Shown here: one piece after another, positions 46,801 through 60,700 of the stretch | Layout of the letters: each line of letters opens with the position of its first letter | Numbering within the stretch: the stretch's first letter is position 1 | Assembly: GCF_021869535.1 (NCBI RefSeq) | Contig: NW_026262648.1 | Coordinates: 744,001-808,000, forward strand | Reading direction: 5' to 3' | DNA from: Mytilus californianus | Lineage: Eukaryota; Mollusca; Bivalvia; Mytilida; Mytilidae | DNA: 64,000 nucleotides | Notes under the pieces: generated by a model | Database searches by the model: none | Told to the model about the DNA's origin: nothing | Seen by the model: the letters and a program-made list of their open reading frames with translations, nothing else | Made by a program: the position numbers and the translations under genes

Positions 46801-49794
46801 GACCAAAAAAGTGATAAAGTATATTTTAACAAAACGCATTTGACTAACAGGTCGAACAACAAATGTTCTTAAACCCTGCTGACTGCCATTGGCGATTGCC
46901 AAATAAACGGATCACCGATGTAATAAATGGATCTTAGATATAAATTTAACACTAAACAGAAAACAATAAACTTGCGGAAAAGATGTTATACAGCAAACAA
47001 AAGGTGCAAAGGTTTTTTGTACACCATATCCGGATTTCGACGATTAATGTCTCTTCAGTGATGTTAGGAATCGAAACGGTATTTGGAAAGCCATACAATT
47101 TACCTCAATTTAGGATAGACTCCTGAATTTTGAGGAGTCAAAATAGGATGAACGGATCATATAAACCCGAAGGCAAATATAATACAAGCCCAAACGAAAA
47201 AATATAAACAAGTCTAAATTGAAAACAACGTTCAAACCTATGATTGCGTTGGATAAAAACCGCAATTTTTATACATGTGCATGCAAAACAAATTTCTTGT
47301 TAGAGGGGTCTAAATACAGCACAAACAACATTTTCCAAAAGACCAAAAAAGTGATAAAGTATATTTTAACAAAACGCATTTGACTAACAGGTCGAACAAC
47401 AAATGTTCTTAAACCCTGCTGACTGCCATTGGCGATTGCCAAATAAACGGATCACCGATGTAATAAATGGATCTTAGATATAAATTTAACACTAAACAGA
47501 AAACAATAAACTTGCGGAAAAGATGTTATACCGCAAACAAAAGGTGCAAAGGTTTTTGTACACCATATCCGGATTTCGACAATTAATGTCTCTTCAGTGG
47601 TGTTAGGAATCGAAACGGTATTTGGAAAGCCATACAATTTACCTCAATTTAGGATAGACTCCTGAATTTTGAGGAGTCAAAATAGGATGAACGGATCATA
47701 TAAACCCGAAGGCAAATATAATACAAGCCCAAACGAAAAAATATAACAAGTCTAAATTGAAAACAACGTTCAAACCTATGATTGCGTTGGATAAAAACCG
47801 CAATTTTTATACATGTGCATGCAAAACAAATTTCTTGTTAGAGGGGTCTAAATACAGCACAAACAACATTTTCCAAAAGACCAAAAAAGTGATAAAGTAT
47901 ATTTTAACAAAACGCATTTGACTAACAGGTCGAACAACAAATGTTCTTAAACCCTGCTGACTGCCATTGGCGATTGCCAAATAAACGGATCACCGATGTA
48001 ATAAATGGATCTTAAATATCAATTTAACAGTAAACAGAAAACAATAAACTTGCGGAAAAGATGTTATACCGCAAACAAAAGGTGCAAAGGTTTTTGTACA
48101 CCATATCCGGATTTCGACAATTAATGTCTCTTCAGTGATGTTAGGAATCGAAACGGTATTTGGAAAGCCATACAATTTACCTCAATTTAGGATAGACTCC
48201 TGAATTTTGAGGAGTCAAAATAGAATGAACGGATCATATAAACCCGAAGGCAAATATAATACAAGCCCAAACGAAAAAATATAAACAAGTCTAAATTGAA
48301 AACAACGTTCAAACCTATGATTGCGTTGGATAAAAACCGCAATTTTTATACATGTGCATGCAAAACAAATTTCTTGTTAGAGGGGTCTAAATACAGCACA
48401 AACAACATTTTCCAAAAGACCAAAAAAGTGAAAAAGTATATTTTAACAAAACGCATTTGACTAACAGGTCGAACAACAAATGTTCTTAAACCCTGCTGAC
48501 TGCCATTGGCGATTGCCAAATAAACGGATCACCGATGTAATAAATGGATCTTAGATATAAATTTAACACTAAACAGAAAACATTAAACTTGCGGAAAAGA
48601 TGTTATACAGCAAACAAAAGGTGCAAAGGTTTTTTGTACACCATATCCGGATTTCGACAATTAATGTCTCTTCAGTGATGTTAGGAATCGAAACGGTATT
48701 TGGAAAGCCATACAATTCACCTCAATTTTGGATAGACTCCTGAATTTTGAGGAGTCAAAATAGGATGAACGGATCATATAAACCCGAAGGCAAATATAAT
48801 ACAAGCCCAAACGAAAAAATATAAACAAGTGTAAATTGAAAAAAACGTTCAAACCTATGCTTGCGTTGGATAAAAACCGCAATTTTTATATGTGTGCATG
48901 CAAAACAAATTTCTTGTTAGAGGGGTCTAAATACAGCACAAACAACATTTTCCAAAAGACCAAAAAAGTGAAAAAGTATATTTTAACAAAACGCATTTGA
49001 CTAACAGGTCGAACAACAAATGTTCTTAAACCCTGCTGACTGCCATTGGCGATTGCCAAATAAACGGATCACCGATGTAATAAATGGATCTTAGATATAA
49101 ATTTAACACTAAACAGAAAACAATAAACTTGCGGAAAAGATGTTATACAGCAAACAAAAGGTGCAAAGGTTTTTTGTACACCATATCCGGATTTCGACGA
49201 TTAATGTCTCTTCAGTGATGTTAGGAATCGAAACGGTATTTGGAAAGCCATACAATTTACCTCAATTTAGGATAGACTCCTGAATTTTGAGGAGTCAAAA
49301 TAGGATGAACGGATCATATAAACCCGAAGGCAAATATAATACAAGCCCAAACGAAAAAATATAAACAAGTCTAAATTGAAAACAACGTTCAAACCTATGA
49401 TTGCGTTGGATAAAAACCGCAATTTTTATACATGTGCATGCAAAACAAATTTCTTGTTAGAGGGGTCTAAATACAGCACAAACAACATTTTCCAAAAGAC
49501 CAAAAAAGTGATTAAGTATATTTTAACAAAACGCATTTGACTAACAGGTCGAACAACAAATGTTCTTAAACCCTGCTGACTGCCATTGGCGATTGCCAAA
49601 TAAACGGATCACCGATGTAATAAATGGATCTTAGATATAAATTTAACACTAAACAGAAAACAATAAACTTGCGGAAAAGATGTTATACCGCAAACAAAAG
49701 GTGCAAAGGTTTTTGTACACCATATCCGGATTTCGACAATTAATGTCTCTTCAGTGGTGTTAGGAATCGAAACGGTATTTGGAAAGCCATACAA
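43807..49794. repeat. Higher-order repeat within the satellite: ~3235-bp hexamer and 1619-bp trimer
   Basis: Diagnostic monomers at 44755, 45426 and 46374 recur at 47990, 48661 and 49609, each offset by 3235 bp, which is six monomers. The monomer at 43807 recurs at 45426 (1619 bp, three monomers). Markers include ATTCACCTCAATTTTGG, CCTATGCTTGCG and AGTGGTGTTAGG. Confidence 0.75.
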
Positions 49795-52700
49795 TTTACC
49801 TCAATTTAGGATAGACTCCTGAATTTTGAGGAGTCAAAATAGAATGAACGGATCATATAAACCCGAAGGCAAATATAATACAAGCCCAAACGAAAAAATA
49901 TAAACAAGTCTAAATTGAAAACAACGTTCAAACCTATGATTGCGTTGGATAAAAACCGCAATTTTTATACATGTGCATGCAAAACAAATTTCTTGTTAGA
50001 GGGGTCTAAATACAGCACAAACAACATTTTCCAAAAGACCAAAAAAGTGAAAAAGTATATTTTAACAAAACGCATTTGACTAACAGGTCGAACAACAAAT
50101 GTTCTTAAACCCTGCTGACTGCCATTGGCGATTGCCAAATAAACGGATCACCGATGTAATAAATGGATCTTAGATATAAATTTAACAGTAAACAGAAAAC
50201 AATAAACTTGCGGAAAAGATGTTATACCGCAAACAAAAGGTGCAAAGGTTTTTGTACACCATATCCGGATTTCGACAATTAATGTCTCTTCAGTGATGTT
50301 AGGAATCGAAACGGTATTTGGAAAGCCATACAATTTACCTCAATTTAGGATAGACTCCTGAATTTTGAGGAGTCAAAATAGGATGAACGGATCATATAAA
50401 CCCGAAGGCAAATATAATACAAGCCCAAACGAAAAAATATAAACAAGTGTAAATTGAAAACAACGTTCAAACCTATGATTGCGTTGGATAAAAACCGCAA
50501 TTTTTATACGTGTGCATGCAAAACAAATTTCTTGTTAGAGGGGTCTAAATACAGCACAAACAACATTTTCCAAAAGACCAAAAAAGTGAAAAAGTATATT
50601 TTAACAAAACGCATTTGACTTACAGGTCGAACAACAAATGTTCTTAAACCCTGCTGACTGCCATTGGCGATTGCCAAATAAACGGATCACCGATGTAATA
50701 AATGGATCTTAGATATAAATTTAACACTAAACAGAAAACAATAAACTTGCAGAAAAGATGTTATACCGCAAACAAAAGGTGCAAAGGTTTTTGTACACCA
50801 TATCCGGATTTAGACAATTAATGTCTCTTCAGTGATGTTAGGAATCGAAACGGTATTTGGAAAGCCATACAATTTACCTCAATTTAGGATAGACTCCTGA
50901 ATTTTGAGGAGTCAAAATAGGATGAACGGATCATATAAACCCGAAGGCAAATATAATACAAGCCCAAACGAAAAAATATAAACAAGTCTACATTGAAAAC
51001 AACGTTCAAACCTATGATTGCGTTGAATAAAAACCGCAATTTTTATACGTGTCCATGCAAAACAAATTTCTTGTTAGAGGGGTCTAAATACAGCACAAAC
51101 AACATTTTCCAAAAGACCAAAAAAGTGAAAAAGTATATTTTAACAAAACGCATTTGACTAACAGGTCGAACAACAAATGTTCTTAAACCCTGCTGACTGC
51201 CATTGGCGATTGCCAAATAAACGGATCACCGATATAATAAATGGATCTTAAATATAAATTTAATACTAAACAGAAAACAATAAATTTGCGGAAAAGATGT
51301 TATACCGCAAACAAAAGGTGCAAAGGTTTTTGTACACCATATCCGGATTTCGACAATTAATGTCTCTTCAGTGATGTTAGGAATCGAAACGGTATTTGGA
51401 AAGCCATACAATTTATCTCAATTTAGGATAGACTCCTGAATTTTGAGGAGTCAAAATAGGATGAACGGATCATATGAACCCGTAGGCAAATATAATACAA
51501 GCCCAAACGAAAAAATATAAACAAGTCTAAATTGAAAACAACGTTCAAACCTATGATTGCGTTGGATAAAAACCGCAATTCTTATACGTGTGCATGCAAA
51601 ACAAATTTCTTGTTAGTGGGGTCTAAATACAGCACAAACAACATTTTCCAAAAGACCAAAAAAGTGAAAAAGTATATTTTAACAAAACGCATTTGACTAA
51701 CAGGTCGAACAACAAATGTTCTTAAACCCTGCTGACTGCCATTGGCGATTGCCAAATAAACGGATCACCGATGTGTTAAATGGATCTTAAATATAAATTT
51801 AATACTAAACAGAAAACAATAAATTTGCGGAAAAGATGTTATACCGCAAACAAAAGGTGCAAAGGTTTTTGTACACCATATCCGGATTTCGACAATTAAT
51901 GTCTCTTCAGTGATGTTAGGAATCGAAACGGTATTTGGAAAGCCATACAATTTACCTCAATTTAGGATAGACTCCTGAATTTTGAGGAGTCAAAATAGGA
52001 TGAACGGATCATATAAACCCGAAGGCAAATATAATACAAGCCCAAACGAAAAAATATAAACAAGTCTACATTGAAAACAACGTTCAAACCTATGATTGCG
52101 TTGGATAAAAACCGCAATTTTTGATACGTGTGCACGCAAAACAATTTTCTTGTTAGACATGTTAGAGGGGTCTAAATACAGCACAAACAACATTTTCCAA
52201 AAGACCAAAAAAGTGAAAAAGTATATTTTAACAAAACGCATTTGACTAACAGGTCGAACAACAAATGTTCTTAAACCCTGCTGACTGCCATTGGCGATTG
52301 CCAAATAAACGAATCACCGATGTAATAAATGGATCTTAAATATAAATTTAATACTAAACAGAAAACAATAAATTTGCGGAAAAGATGTTATACCGCAAAC
52401 AAAAGATGCAAAGGTTTTTGTACACCATATCCGGATTTCGACAATTAATGTCTCTTCAGTGATGTTAGGAGTCGAAACGGTATTTGGAAAGCCATACAAT
52501 TTACCTCAATTTAGGATAGACTCCTGAATTTTGAGGAGTCAAAATAGGATGAACGGATCATATAAACCCGAAGGCAAATATAATACAAGCCCAAACGAAA
52601 AAATATAAACAAGTGTAAATTGAAAACAACGTTCAAACCTATGATTGCGTTGGATAAAAACCGCAATTTTTATACATGTGCATGCAAAACAAATTTCTTG

Positions 52701-54726
52701 TTAGAGGGGTCTAAATACAGCACAAACAACATTTTCCAAAAGACCAAAAAAGTGAAAAAGTATATTTTAACAAAACGCATTTGACTAACAGGTCGAACAA
52801 CAAATGTTCTTAAACCCTGCTGACTGCCATTGGCGATTGCCAAATAAACGTATCACCGATGTAATAAATGGATCTTAGATATAAATTTAACACTAAACAG
52901 AAAACAATAAATTTGCGGAAAAGATGTTATACCGCAAACAAAAGGTGCAAAGGTTTTTGTACACCATATCCGGATTTCGACAATTAATGTCTCTTCAGTG
53001 ATGTTAGGAATCGAAACGGTATTTGGAAAGCCAAACAATTTACCTCAATTTAGGATAGACTCCTGAATTTTGAGGAGTCAAAATAGGATGAACGGATCAT
53101 ATAAACCCGAAGGCAAATATAATACAAGCCCAAACGAAAAAATATAAACAAGTCTTAATTGAAAACAACGTTCAAACCTATGATTGCGTTGGATAAAAAC
53201 CGCAATTTTTGATACGTGTGCACGCAAAACAAATTTCTTGTTAGAGGGGTCTAAATACAGCACAAACAACATTTTCCAAAAGACCAAAAAAGTGAAAAAG
53301 TATATTTTAACAAAACGCATTTGACTAACAGGTCGAACAACAAATGTTCTTAAACCCTGCTGACTGCCATTGGCGATTGCCAAATAAACGGATCACCGAT
53401 GTAATAAATGGATCTTAAATATAAATTTAATACTAAACAGAAAACAATAAATTTGCGGAAAAGATGTTATACCGCAAACAAAAGATGCAAAGGTTTTTGT
53501 ACACCATATCCGGATTTCGACAATTAATGTCTCTTCAGTGATGTTAGGAGTCGAAACGGTATTTGGAAAGCCATACAATTTACCTCAATTAAGGATAGAC
53601 TCCTGAATTTTGAGGAGTCAAAATAGGATGAACGGATCATATAAACCCGAAGGCAAATATAATACAAGCCCAAACGAAAAAATATAAACAAGTGTAAATT
53701 GAAAACAACGTTCAAACCTATGATTGCGTTGGATAAAAACCGCAATTTTTATACGTGTGCATGCAAAACAAATTTCTTGTTAGAGGGGTCTAAATACAGC
53801 ACAAACAACATTTTCCAAAAGACCAAAAAAGTGAAAAAGTATATTTTAACAAAACGCATTTGACTAACAGGTCGAACAACAAATGTTCTTAAACCCTGCT
53901 GACTGCCATTGGCGATTGCCAAATAAACGTATCACCGATGTAATAAATGGATCTTAGATATAAATTTAACACTAAACAGAAAACAATAAACTTGCGGAAA
54001 AGATGTTATACCGCAAACAAAAGGTGCAAAGGTTTTTGTACACCATATCCGGATTTCGACAATTAATGTCTCTTCAGTGATGTTAGGAATCGAAACGGTA
54101 TTTGGAAAGCCATACAATTTACCTCAATTTAGGATAGACTCCTGAATTTGAGGAGTCAAAATAGGATGAACGGATCATATAAACCCGAAGGCAAATATAA
54201 TACAAGCCCAAACGAAAAAATATAAACAAGTGTAAATTGAAAACAACGTTGAAACCTATGATTGCGTTGGATAAAAACCGCAATTTTTATACGTGTGCAT
54301 GCAAAACAAATTTCTTGTTAGAGGGGTCTAAATACAGCACAAACAACATTTTCCAAAAGACCCCAAAAAGTGAAAAAGTATAATTTAACAAAACGCATTT
54401 GACTAACAGGTCGAACAACAAATGTTCTTAAACCCTGCTGACTGCCATTGGCGATTGACAAATAAACGGATAACCGATGTAATAATTGGATCTTAGATAT
54501 AAATTTAAAACTAGACAGAAAACAATAAACTTGCGGAAAACATGTTATACCGCAAACAAAAGATGCAAAGGTTTTTGTACACCATATCCGGATTTCGACA
54601 ATTAATGTCTCTTCAGTGATGTTAGGAATCGAAACGGTATTTGGAAAGCCATACAATTTACCTCAATTAAGGATAGACTCCTGAATTTTGAGGAGTCAAA
54701 ATAGGATGAACGGATCATATAAACCC

Positions 54727-55152
54727 CCCCCCCCCCCCCAAGGGTGACTGGGGAATAGAAGTATGGTCACCATTGATCTTCCTCCGACCGGCAGTAAAAC
54801 CCGTGCTAAAGTGGGGCGTCCGTTTGGCTGTGCGGGATGTACAAATTTGCAGCCACGTCCGGTCAGAATGGGGACGTTAAATCCGATGCCTCGTGTAAAG
54901 AGAGTGCCACGCTCTTTGCACGTTAAGAACCCTTGCAACAACTCTTTGAGGGGTCCGTAGGTGACCTGTTGGAAGGCTAAATTTCTGTCCCTATCCAATA
55001 TACCCTCATTTCCCGTGGCAGTCTAAATTTCTCCGACCTTAACCCCTTAATCTATTACAGAACCTACCTATTGTATTTATTGTGAACTTGTTCTCGTCCT
55101 GAATATGCATGAAATATTTGCCACTGGACGTTAAGCAACCAACAATCAATCA
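54727..55152 (+). mobile_element. SINE-like retroposon, copy 3, inserted in the satellite
   Basis: Plus orientation: a C-run, then AAGGGTGACTGGGGAATAGA, ending in CAACCAACAATCAATCAATC. The target-site duplication ATCATATAAACCC lies at 54714-54726 and 55153-55165; its edge is blurred by about 17 C at the 5' end. Confidence 0.85.
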
Positions 55153-57322
55153 ATCATATAAACCCGAAGGCAAATATAATACAAGCCCAAACGAAAAAAT
55201 ATAAACAAGTCTAAATTGAAAACAACGTTCAAACCTATGATTGCGTTGGATAAAAACCGCAATTTTTATACGTGTGCATGCAAAACAAATTTCTTGTTAG
55301 AGGGGTCTAAATACAGCACAAACAACATTTTCCAAAAGTCCAAAAAAGTGAAAAAGTATATTTTAACAAAACGCATTTGACTAACAGGTCGAACAACAAA
55401 TGTTCTTAAACCCTGCTGACTGCCATTGGCGATTGCCAAATAAACGGATCACCGATGTGTTAAATGGATCTTAAATATAAATTTAATACTAAACAGAAAA
55501 CAATAAATTTGCGGAAAAGATGTTATACCGCAAACAAAAGGTGCAAAGGTTTTTGTACACCATATCCGGATTTCGACAATTAATGTCTCTTCAGTGATGT
55601 TAGGAATCGAAACGGTATTTGGAAAGCCAAACAATTTACCTCAATTTAGGATAGACTCCTGAATTTTGAGGAGTCAAAATAGGATGAACGGATCATATAA
55701 ACCCGAAGGCAAATATAATACAAGCCCAAACGAAAAAATATAAACAAGTCTTAATTGAAAACAACGTTCAAACCTATGATTGCGTTGGATAAAAACCGCA
55801 ATTTTTGATACGTGTGCACGCAAAACAAATTTCTTGTTAGAGGGGTCTAAATACAGCACAAACAACATTTTCCAAAAGACCAAAAAAGTGAAAAAGTATA
55901 TTTTAACAAAACGCATTTGACTAACAGGTCGAACAACAAATGTTCTTAAACCCTGCTGACTGCCATTGGCGATTGCCAAATAAACGGATCACCGATGTAA
56001 TAAATGGATCTTAAATATAAATTTAATACTAAACAGAAAACAATAAATTTGCGGAAAAGATGTTATACCGCAAACAAAAGATGCAAAGGTTTTTGTACAC
56101 CATATCCGGATTTCGACAATTAATGTCTCTTCAGTGATGTTAGGAGTCGAAACGGTATTTGGAAAGCCATACAATTTACCTCAATTAAGGATAGACTCCT
56201 GAATTTTGAGGAGTCAAAATAGGATGAACGGATCATATAAACCCGAAGGCAAATATAATACAAGCCCAAACGAAAAAATATAAACAAGTGTAAATTGAAA
56301 ACAACGTTCAAACCTATGATTGCGTTGGATAAAAACCGCAATTTTTATACGTGTGCATGCAAAACAAATTTCTTGTTAGAGGGGTCTAAATACAGCACAA
56401 ACAACATTTTCCAAAAGACCAAAAAAGTGAAAAAGTATATTTTAACAAAACGCATTTGACTAACAGGTCGAACAACTAATGTTCTTAAACCCTGCTGACT
56501 GCCATTGGCGATTGCCAAATAAACGTATCACCGATGTAATAAATGGATCTTAGATATAAATTTAACACTAAACAGAAAACAATAAACTTGCGGAAAAGAT
56601 GTTATACCGCAAACAAAAGGTGCAAAGGTTTTTGTACACCATATCCGGATTTCGACAATTAATGTCTCTTCAGTGATGTTAGGAATCGAAACGGTATTTG
56701 GAAAGCCATACAATTTACCTCAATTTAGGATAGACTCCTGAATTTGAGGAGTCAAAATAGGATGAACGGATCATATAAACCCGAAGGCAAATATAATACA
56801 AGCCCAAACGAAAAAATATAAACAAGTGTAAATTGAAAACAACGTTGAAACCTATGATTGCGTTGGATAAAAACCGCAATTTTTATACGTGTGCATGCAA
56901 AACAAATTTCTTGTTAGAGGGGTCTAAATACAGCACAAACAACATTTTCCAAAAGACCCCAAAAAGTGAAAAAGTATAATTTAACAAAACGCATTTGACT
57001 AACAGGTCGAACAACAAATGTTCTTAAACCCTGCTGACTGCCATTGGCGATTGACAAATAAACGGATAACCGATGTAATAATTGGATCTTAGATATAAAT
57101 TTAAAACTAGACAGAAAACAATAAACTTGCGGAAAACATGTTATACCGCAAACAAAAGATGCAAAGGTTTTTGTACACCATATCCGGATTTCGACAATTA
57201 ATGTCTCTTCAGTGATGTTAGGAATCGAAACGGTATTTGGAAAGCCATACAATTTACCTCAATTAAGGATAGACTCCTGAATTTTGAGGAGTCAAAATAG
57301 GATGAACGGATCATATAAACCC

Positions 57323-57747
57323 CCCCCCCCCCCCAAGGGTGACTGGGGAATAGAAGTATGGTCACCATTGGTCTTCCTCCGACCGGCAGTAAAACCCGTG
57401 CTAAAGTGGGGCGTCCGTTTGGCTGTGCGGGATGTACAAATTTGCAGCCACGTCCGGTCAGAATGGGGACGTTAAATCCGATGCCTCGTGTAAAGAGAGT
57501 GCCACGCTCTTTGCACGTTAAGAACCCTTGCAACAACTCTTTGAGGGGTCCGTCGGTGACCTGTTGGAAGGCTAAATTTCTGTCCCTATCCAATATACCC
57601 TCATTTCCCGTGGCAGTCTAAATTTCTCCGACCTTAACCCCTTAATCTATTACAGAACCTACCTTCTGTATTTATTGTAAACTTGTTCTCGTCCTGAATA
57701 TGCATGAAATATTTGCCACTGGACGTTAAGCAACCAACAATCAATCA
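57323..57747 (+). mobile_element. SINE-like retroposon, copy 4 (duplicate of copy 3)
   Basis: Same insertion site and target-site duplication as copy 3 (57310-57322 and 57748-57760), in the second copy of the 2.6-kb block. It differs from copy 3 by a few substitutions (for example CCATTGGTCTT versus CCATTGATCTT) and by the length of the C-run, so it was copied with the satellite, not inserted independently. Confidence 0.85.
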
Positions 57748-60700
57748 ATCATATAAACCCGAAGGCAAATATAATACAAGCCCAAACGAAAAAATATAAA
57801 CAAGTCTAAATTGAAAACAACGTTCAAACCTATGATTGCGTTGGATAAAAACCGCAATTTTTATACGTGTGCATGCAAAACAAATTTCTTGTTAGAGGGG
57901 TCTAAATACAGCACAAACAACATTTTCCAAAAGACCAAAAAAGTGAAAAAGTATATTTTAACAAAACGCATTTGACTAACAGGTCGAACAACAAATGTTC
58001 TTAAACCCTGCTGACTGCCATTGGCGGTTGCCAAATAAACGGATCACCGATGTAATAAATGGATCTTAGATATAAATTTAACACTAAACAGAAAACAATT
58101 AACTTGCGGAAAAGATGTTATACCGCAAACAAAAGGTGCAAAGGTTTTTGTACACCATATCCGGATTTCGACAATTAATGTCTCTTCAGTGATGTTAGGA
58201 ATCGAAACGGTATTTGGAAAGCCATACAATTTACCTCAATTTAGAATAGACTCCTGAATTTGAGGAGTCAAAATAGGATGAACGGATCATATAAACCCGA
58301 AGGCAAATATAATACAAGCCCAAACGAAAAAATATAAACAAGTGTAAATTGAAAACAACGTTCAAACCTATGATTGCGTTGGATAAAAACCGCAATTTTT
58401 ATACGTGTGCATGCAAAACAAATTTCTTGTTAGAGGGGTCTAAATACAGCACAAACAACATTTTCCAAAAGACCCCAAAAAGTGAAAAAGTATAATTTAA
58501 CAAAACGCATTTGACTAACAGGTCGAACAACAAATGTTCTTAAACCCTGCTGACTGCCATTGGCGATTGACAAATAAACGGATAACCGATGTAATAATTG
58601 GATCTTAGATATAAATTTAAAACTAGACAGAAAACAATAAACTTGCGGAAAAGATGTTATACCGCAAACAAAAGATGCAAAGGTTTTTGTACACCATATC
58701 CGGATTTCGACAATTAATGTCTCTTCAGTGATGTTAGGAATCGAAACGGTATTTGGAAAGCCATACAATTTACCTCAATTAAGGATAGACTCCTGAATTT
58801 TGAGGAGTCAAAATAGGATGAACGGATCATATAAACCCGAAGGCAAATATAATACAAGCCCAAACGAAAAAATATAAACAAGTCTAAATTGAAAACAACG
58901 TTCAAACCTATGATTGCGTTGGATAAAAACCGCAATTTTTATACGTGTGCATGCAAAACAAATTTCTTGTTAGAGGGGTCTAAATACAGCACAAACAACA
59001 TTTTCCAAAAGACAAAAAAGTGAAAAAGTATATTTTAACAAAACGCATTTGACTAACAGGTCGAACAACAAATGTTCTTAAACCCTGCTGACTGCCATTG
59101 GCGATTGCCAAATAAACGGATCACCGATGTAATAAATGGATCTTAGATATAAATTTAACACTAAACAGAAAACAATTAACTTGTGGAAAAGATGTTATAC
59201 CGCAAACAAAAGGTGCAAAGGTTTTTGTACACCATATCCGGATTTCGACAATTAATGTCTCTTCAGTGATGTTAGGAATCGAAACGGTATTTGGAAAGCC
59301 ATACAATTTACCTCAATTTAGGATAGACTCCTGAATTTGAGGAGTCAAAATAGGATGAACGGATCATATAAACCCGAAGGCAAATATAATACAAGCCCAA
59401 ACGAAAAAATATAAACAAGTGTAAATTGAAAACAACGTTCAAACCTATGATTGCGTTGGATAAAAACCGCAATTTTTATACATGTGCATGCAAAACAAAT
59501 TTATTGTTAGAGGGGTCTAAATACAGCACAAACAACATTTTCCAAAAGACCCCAAAAAGTGAAAAAGTATAATTTAACAAAACGCATTTTACTAACAGGT
59601 CGAACAACAAATGTTCTTAAACCCTGCTGACTGCCATTGGCGATTGACAAATAAACGGATAACCGATGTAATAATTGGATCTTAGATATAAATTTAAAAC
59701 TAGACAGAAAACAATAAACTTGCGGAAAAGATGTTATACCGCAAACAAAAGATGCAAAGATTTTTGTACACCATATCCGGATTTCGACAATTAATGTCTC
59801 TTCAGTGATGTTAGGAATCGAAACGGTATTTGGAAAGCCATACAATTTACCTCAATTAAGGATAGACTCCTGAATTTTGAGGAGTCAAAATAGGATGAAC
59901 GGATCATTTAAACCCGAAGGCAAATATAATACAAGCCCAAACGAAAAAATATAAACAAGTCTACATTGAAAACAACGTTCAAACCTATGATTGCGTTGGA
60001 TAAAAACCGCAATTTTTATACGTGTGCATGCAAAACAAATTTCTTGTTAGAGGGGTCTAAATACAGCACAAACAACATTTTCCAAAAGACCAAAAAAGTG
60101 AAAAAGTATATTTTAACAAAACGCATTTGACTAACAGGTCGAACAACAAATGTTCTTAAACCCTGCTGACTGCCATTGGCGATTACCAAATAAACGGATC
60201 ACCGATGTAATGAATGGATCTTAGATATAAATTTAACACTAAACAGAAAACAATAAACTTGCGGAAAAGATGTTATACCGCAAACAAAAGGTGCAAAGGT
60301 TTTTTGTACACCATATCCGGATTTCGACAATTAATGTCTCTTCAGTGATGTTAGGAATCGAAACGGTATTTGGAAAGCCATACAATTTACCTCAATTTAG
60401 GATAGACTCCTGAATTTTGAGGAGTCAAAATAGGATGAACGGATCATATAAACCCGAAGGCAAATATAATACAAGCCCAAACGAAAAAATATAAACAAGT
60501 GTAAATTGAAAACAACGTTCAAACTTATGATTGCGTTGGATAAAAACCGCAATTTTTATACGTGTGCATGCAAAAAAAATTCTTGTTAGAGGGGTCTAAA
60601 TACAGCACAAACAACATTTTCTAAAAGACCAAAAAAGTGAAAAAGTATATTTTAACAAAACGCATTTGACTAACAGGTCGAACAACAAATGTTCTTAAAC

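Larger units (their letters stand above)
52853..58043. repeat. Tandem duplication of a 2.6-kb block (four monomers plus one SINE-like copy)
   Basis: Features at 52853, 53078, 53393, 53932, 54318 and 54763 recur at 55449, 55674, 55989, 56528, 56914 and 57358, an offset of 2595-2596 bp. Shared oddities are a GAGTCGAAACGG variant, a GATACGTGTGCACGC variant, a shortened hairpin loop and the SINE-like copy at the same target site. A third partial copy without the insertion follows from about 58045. Confidence 0.85.

Noticed and set aside
29043-59845. Recurring 61-, 66-, 73-, 101- and 112-codon minus-strand frames (MYGFPNTVSIPN, MRFLSNAIIGLN and others) as a tandem gene family
   Set aside because: They are frames through the satellite monomer. 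Many monomers break them by single-base indels, they overlap one another in different frames, and no domain, promoter or splice pattern is visible.
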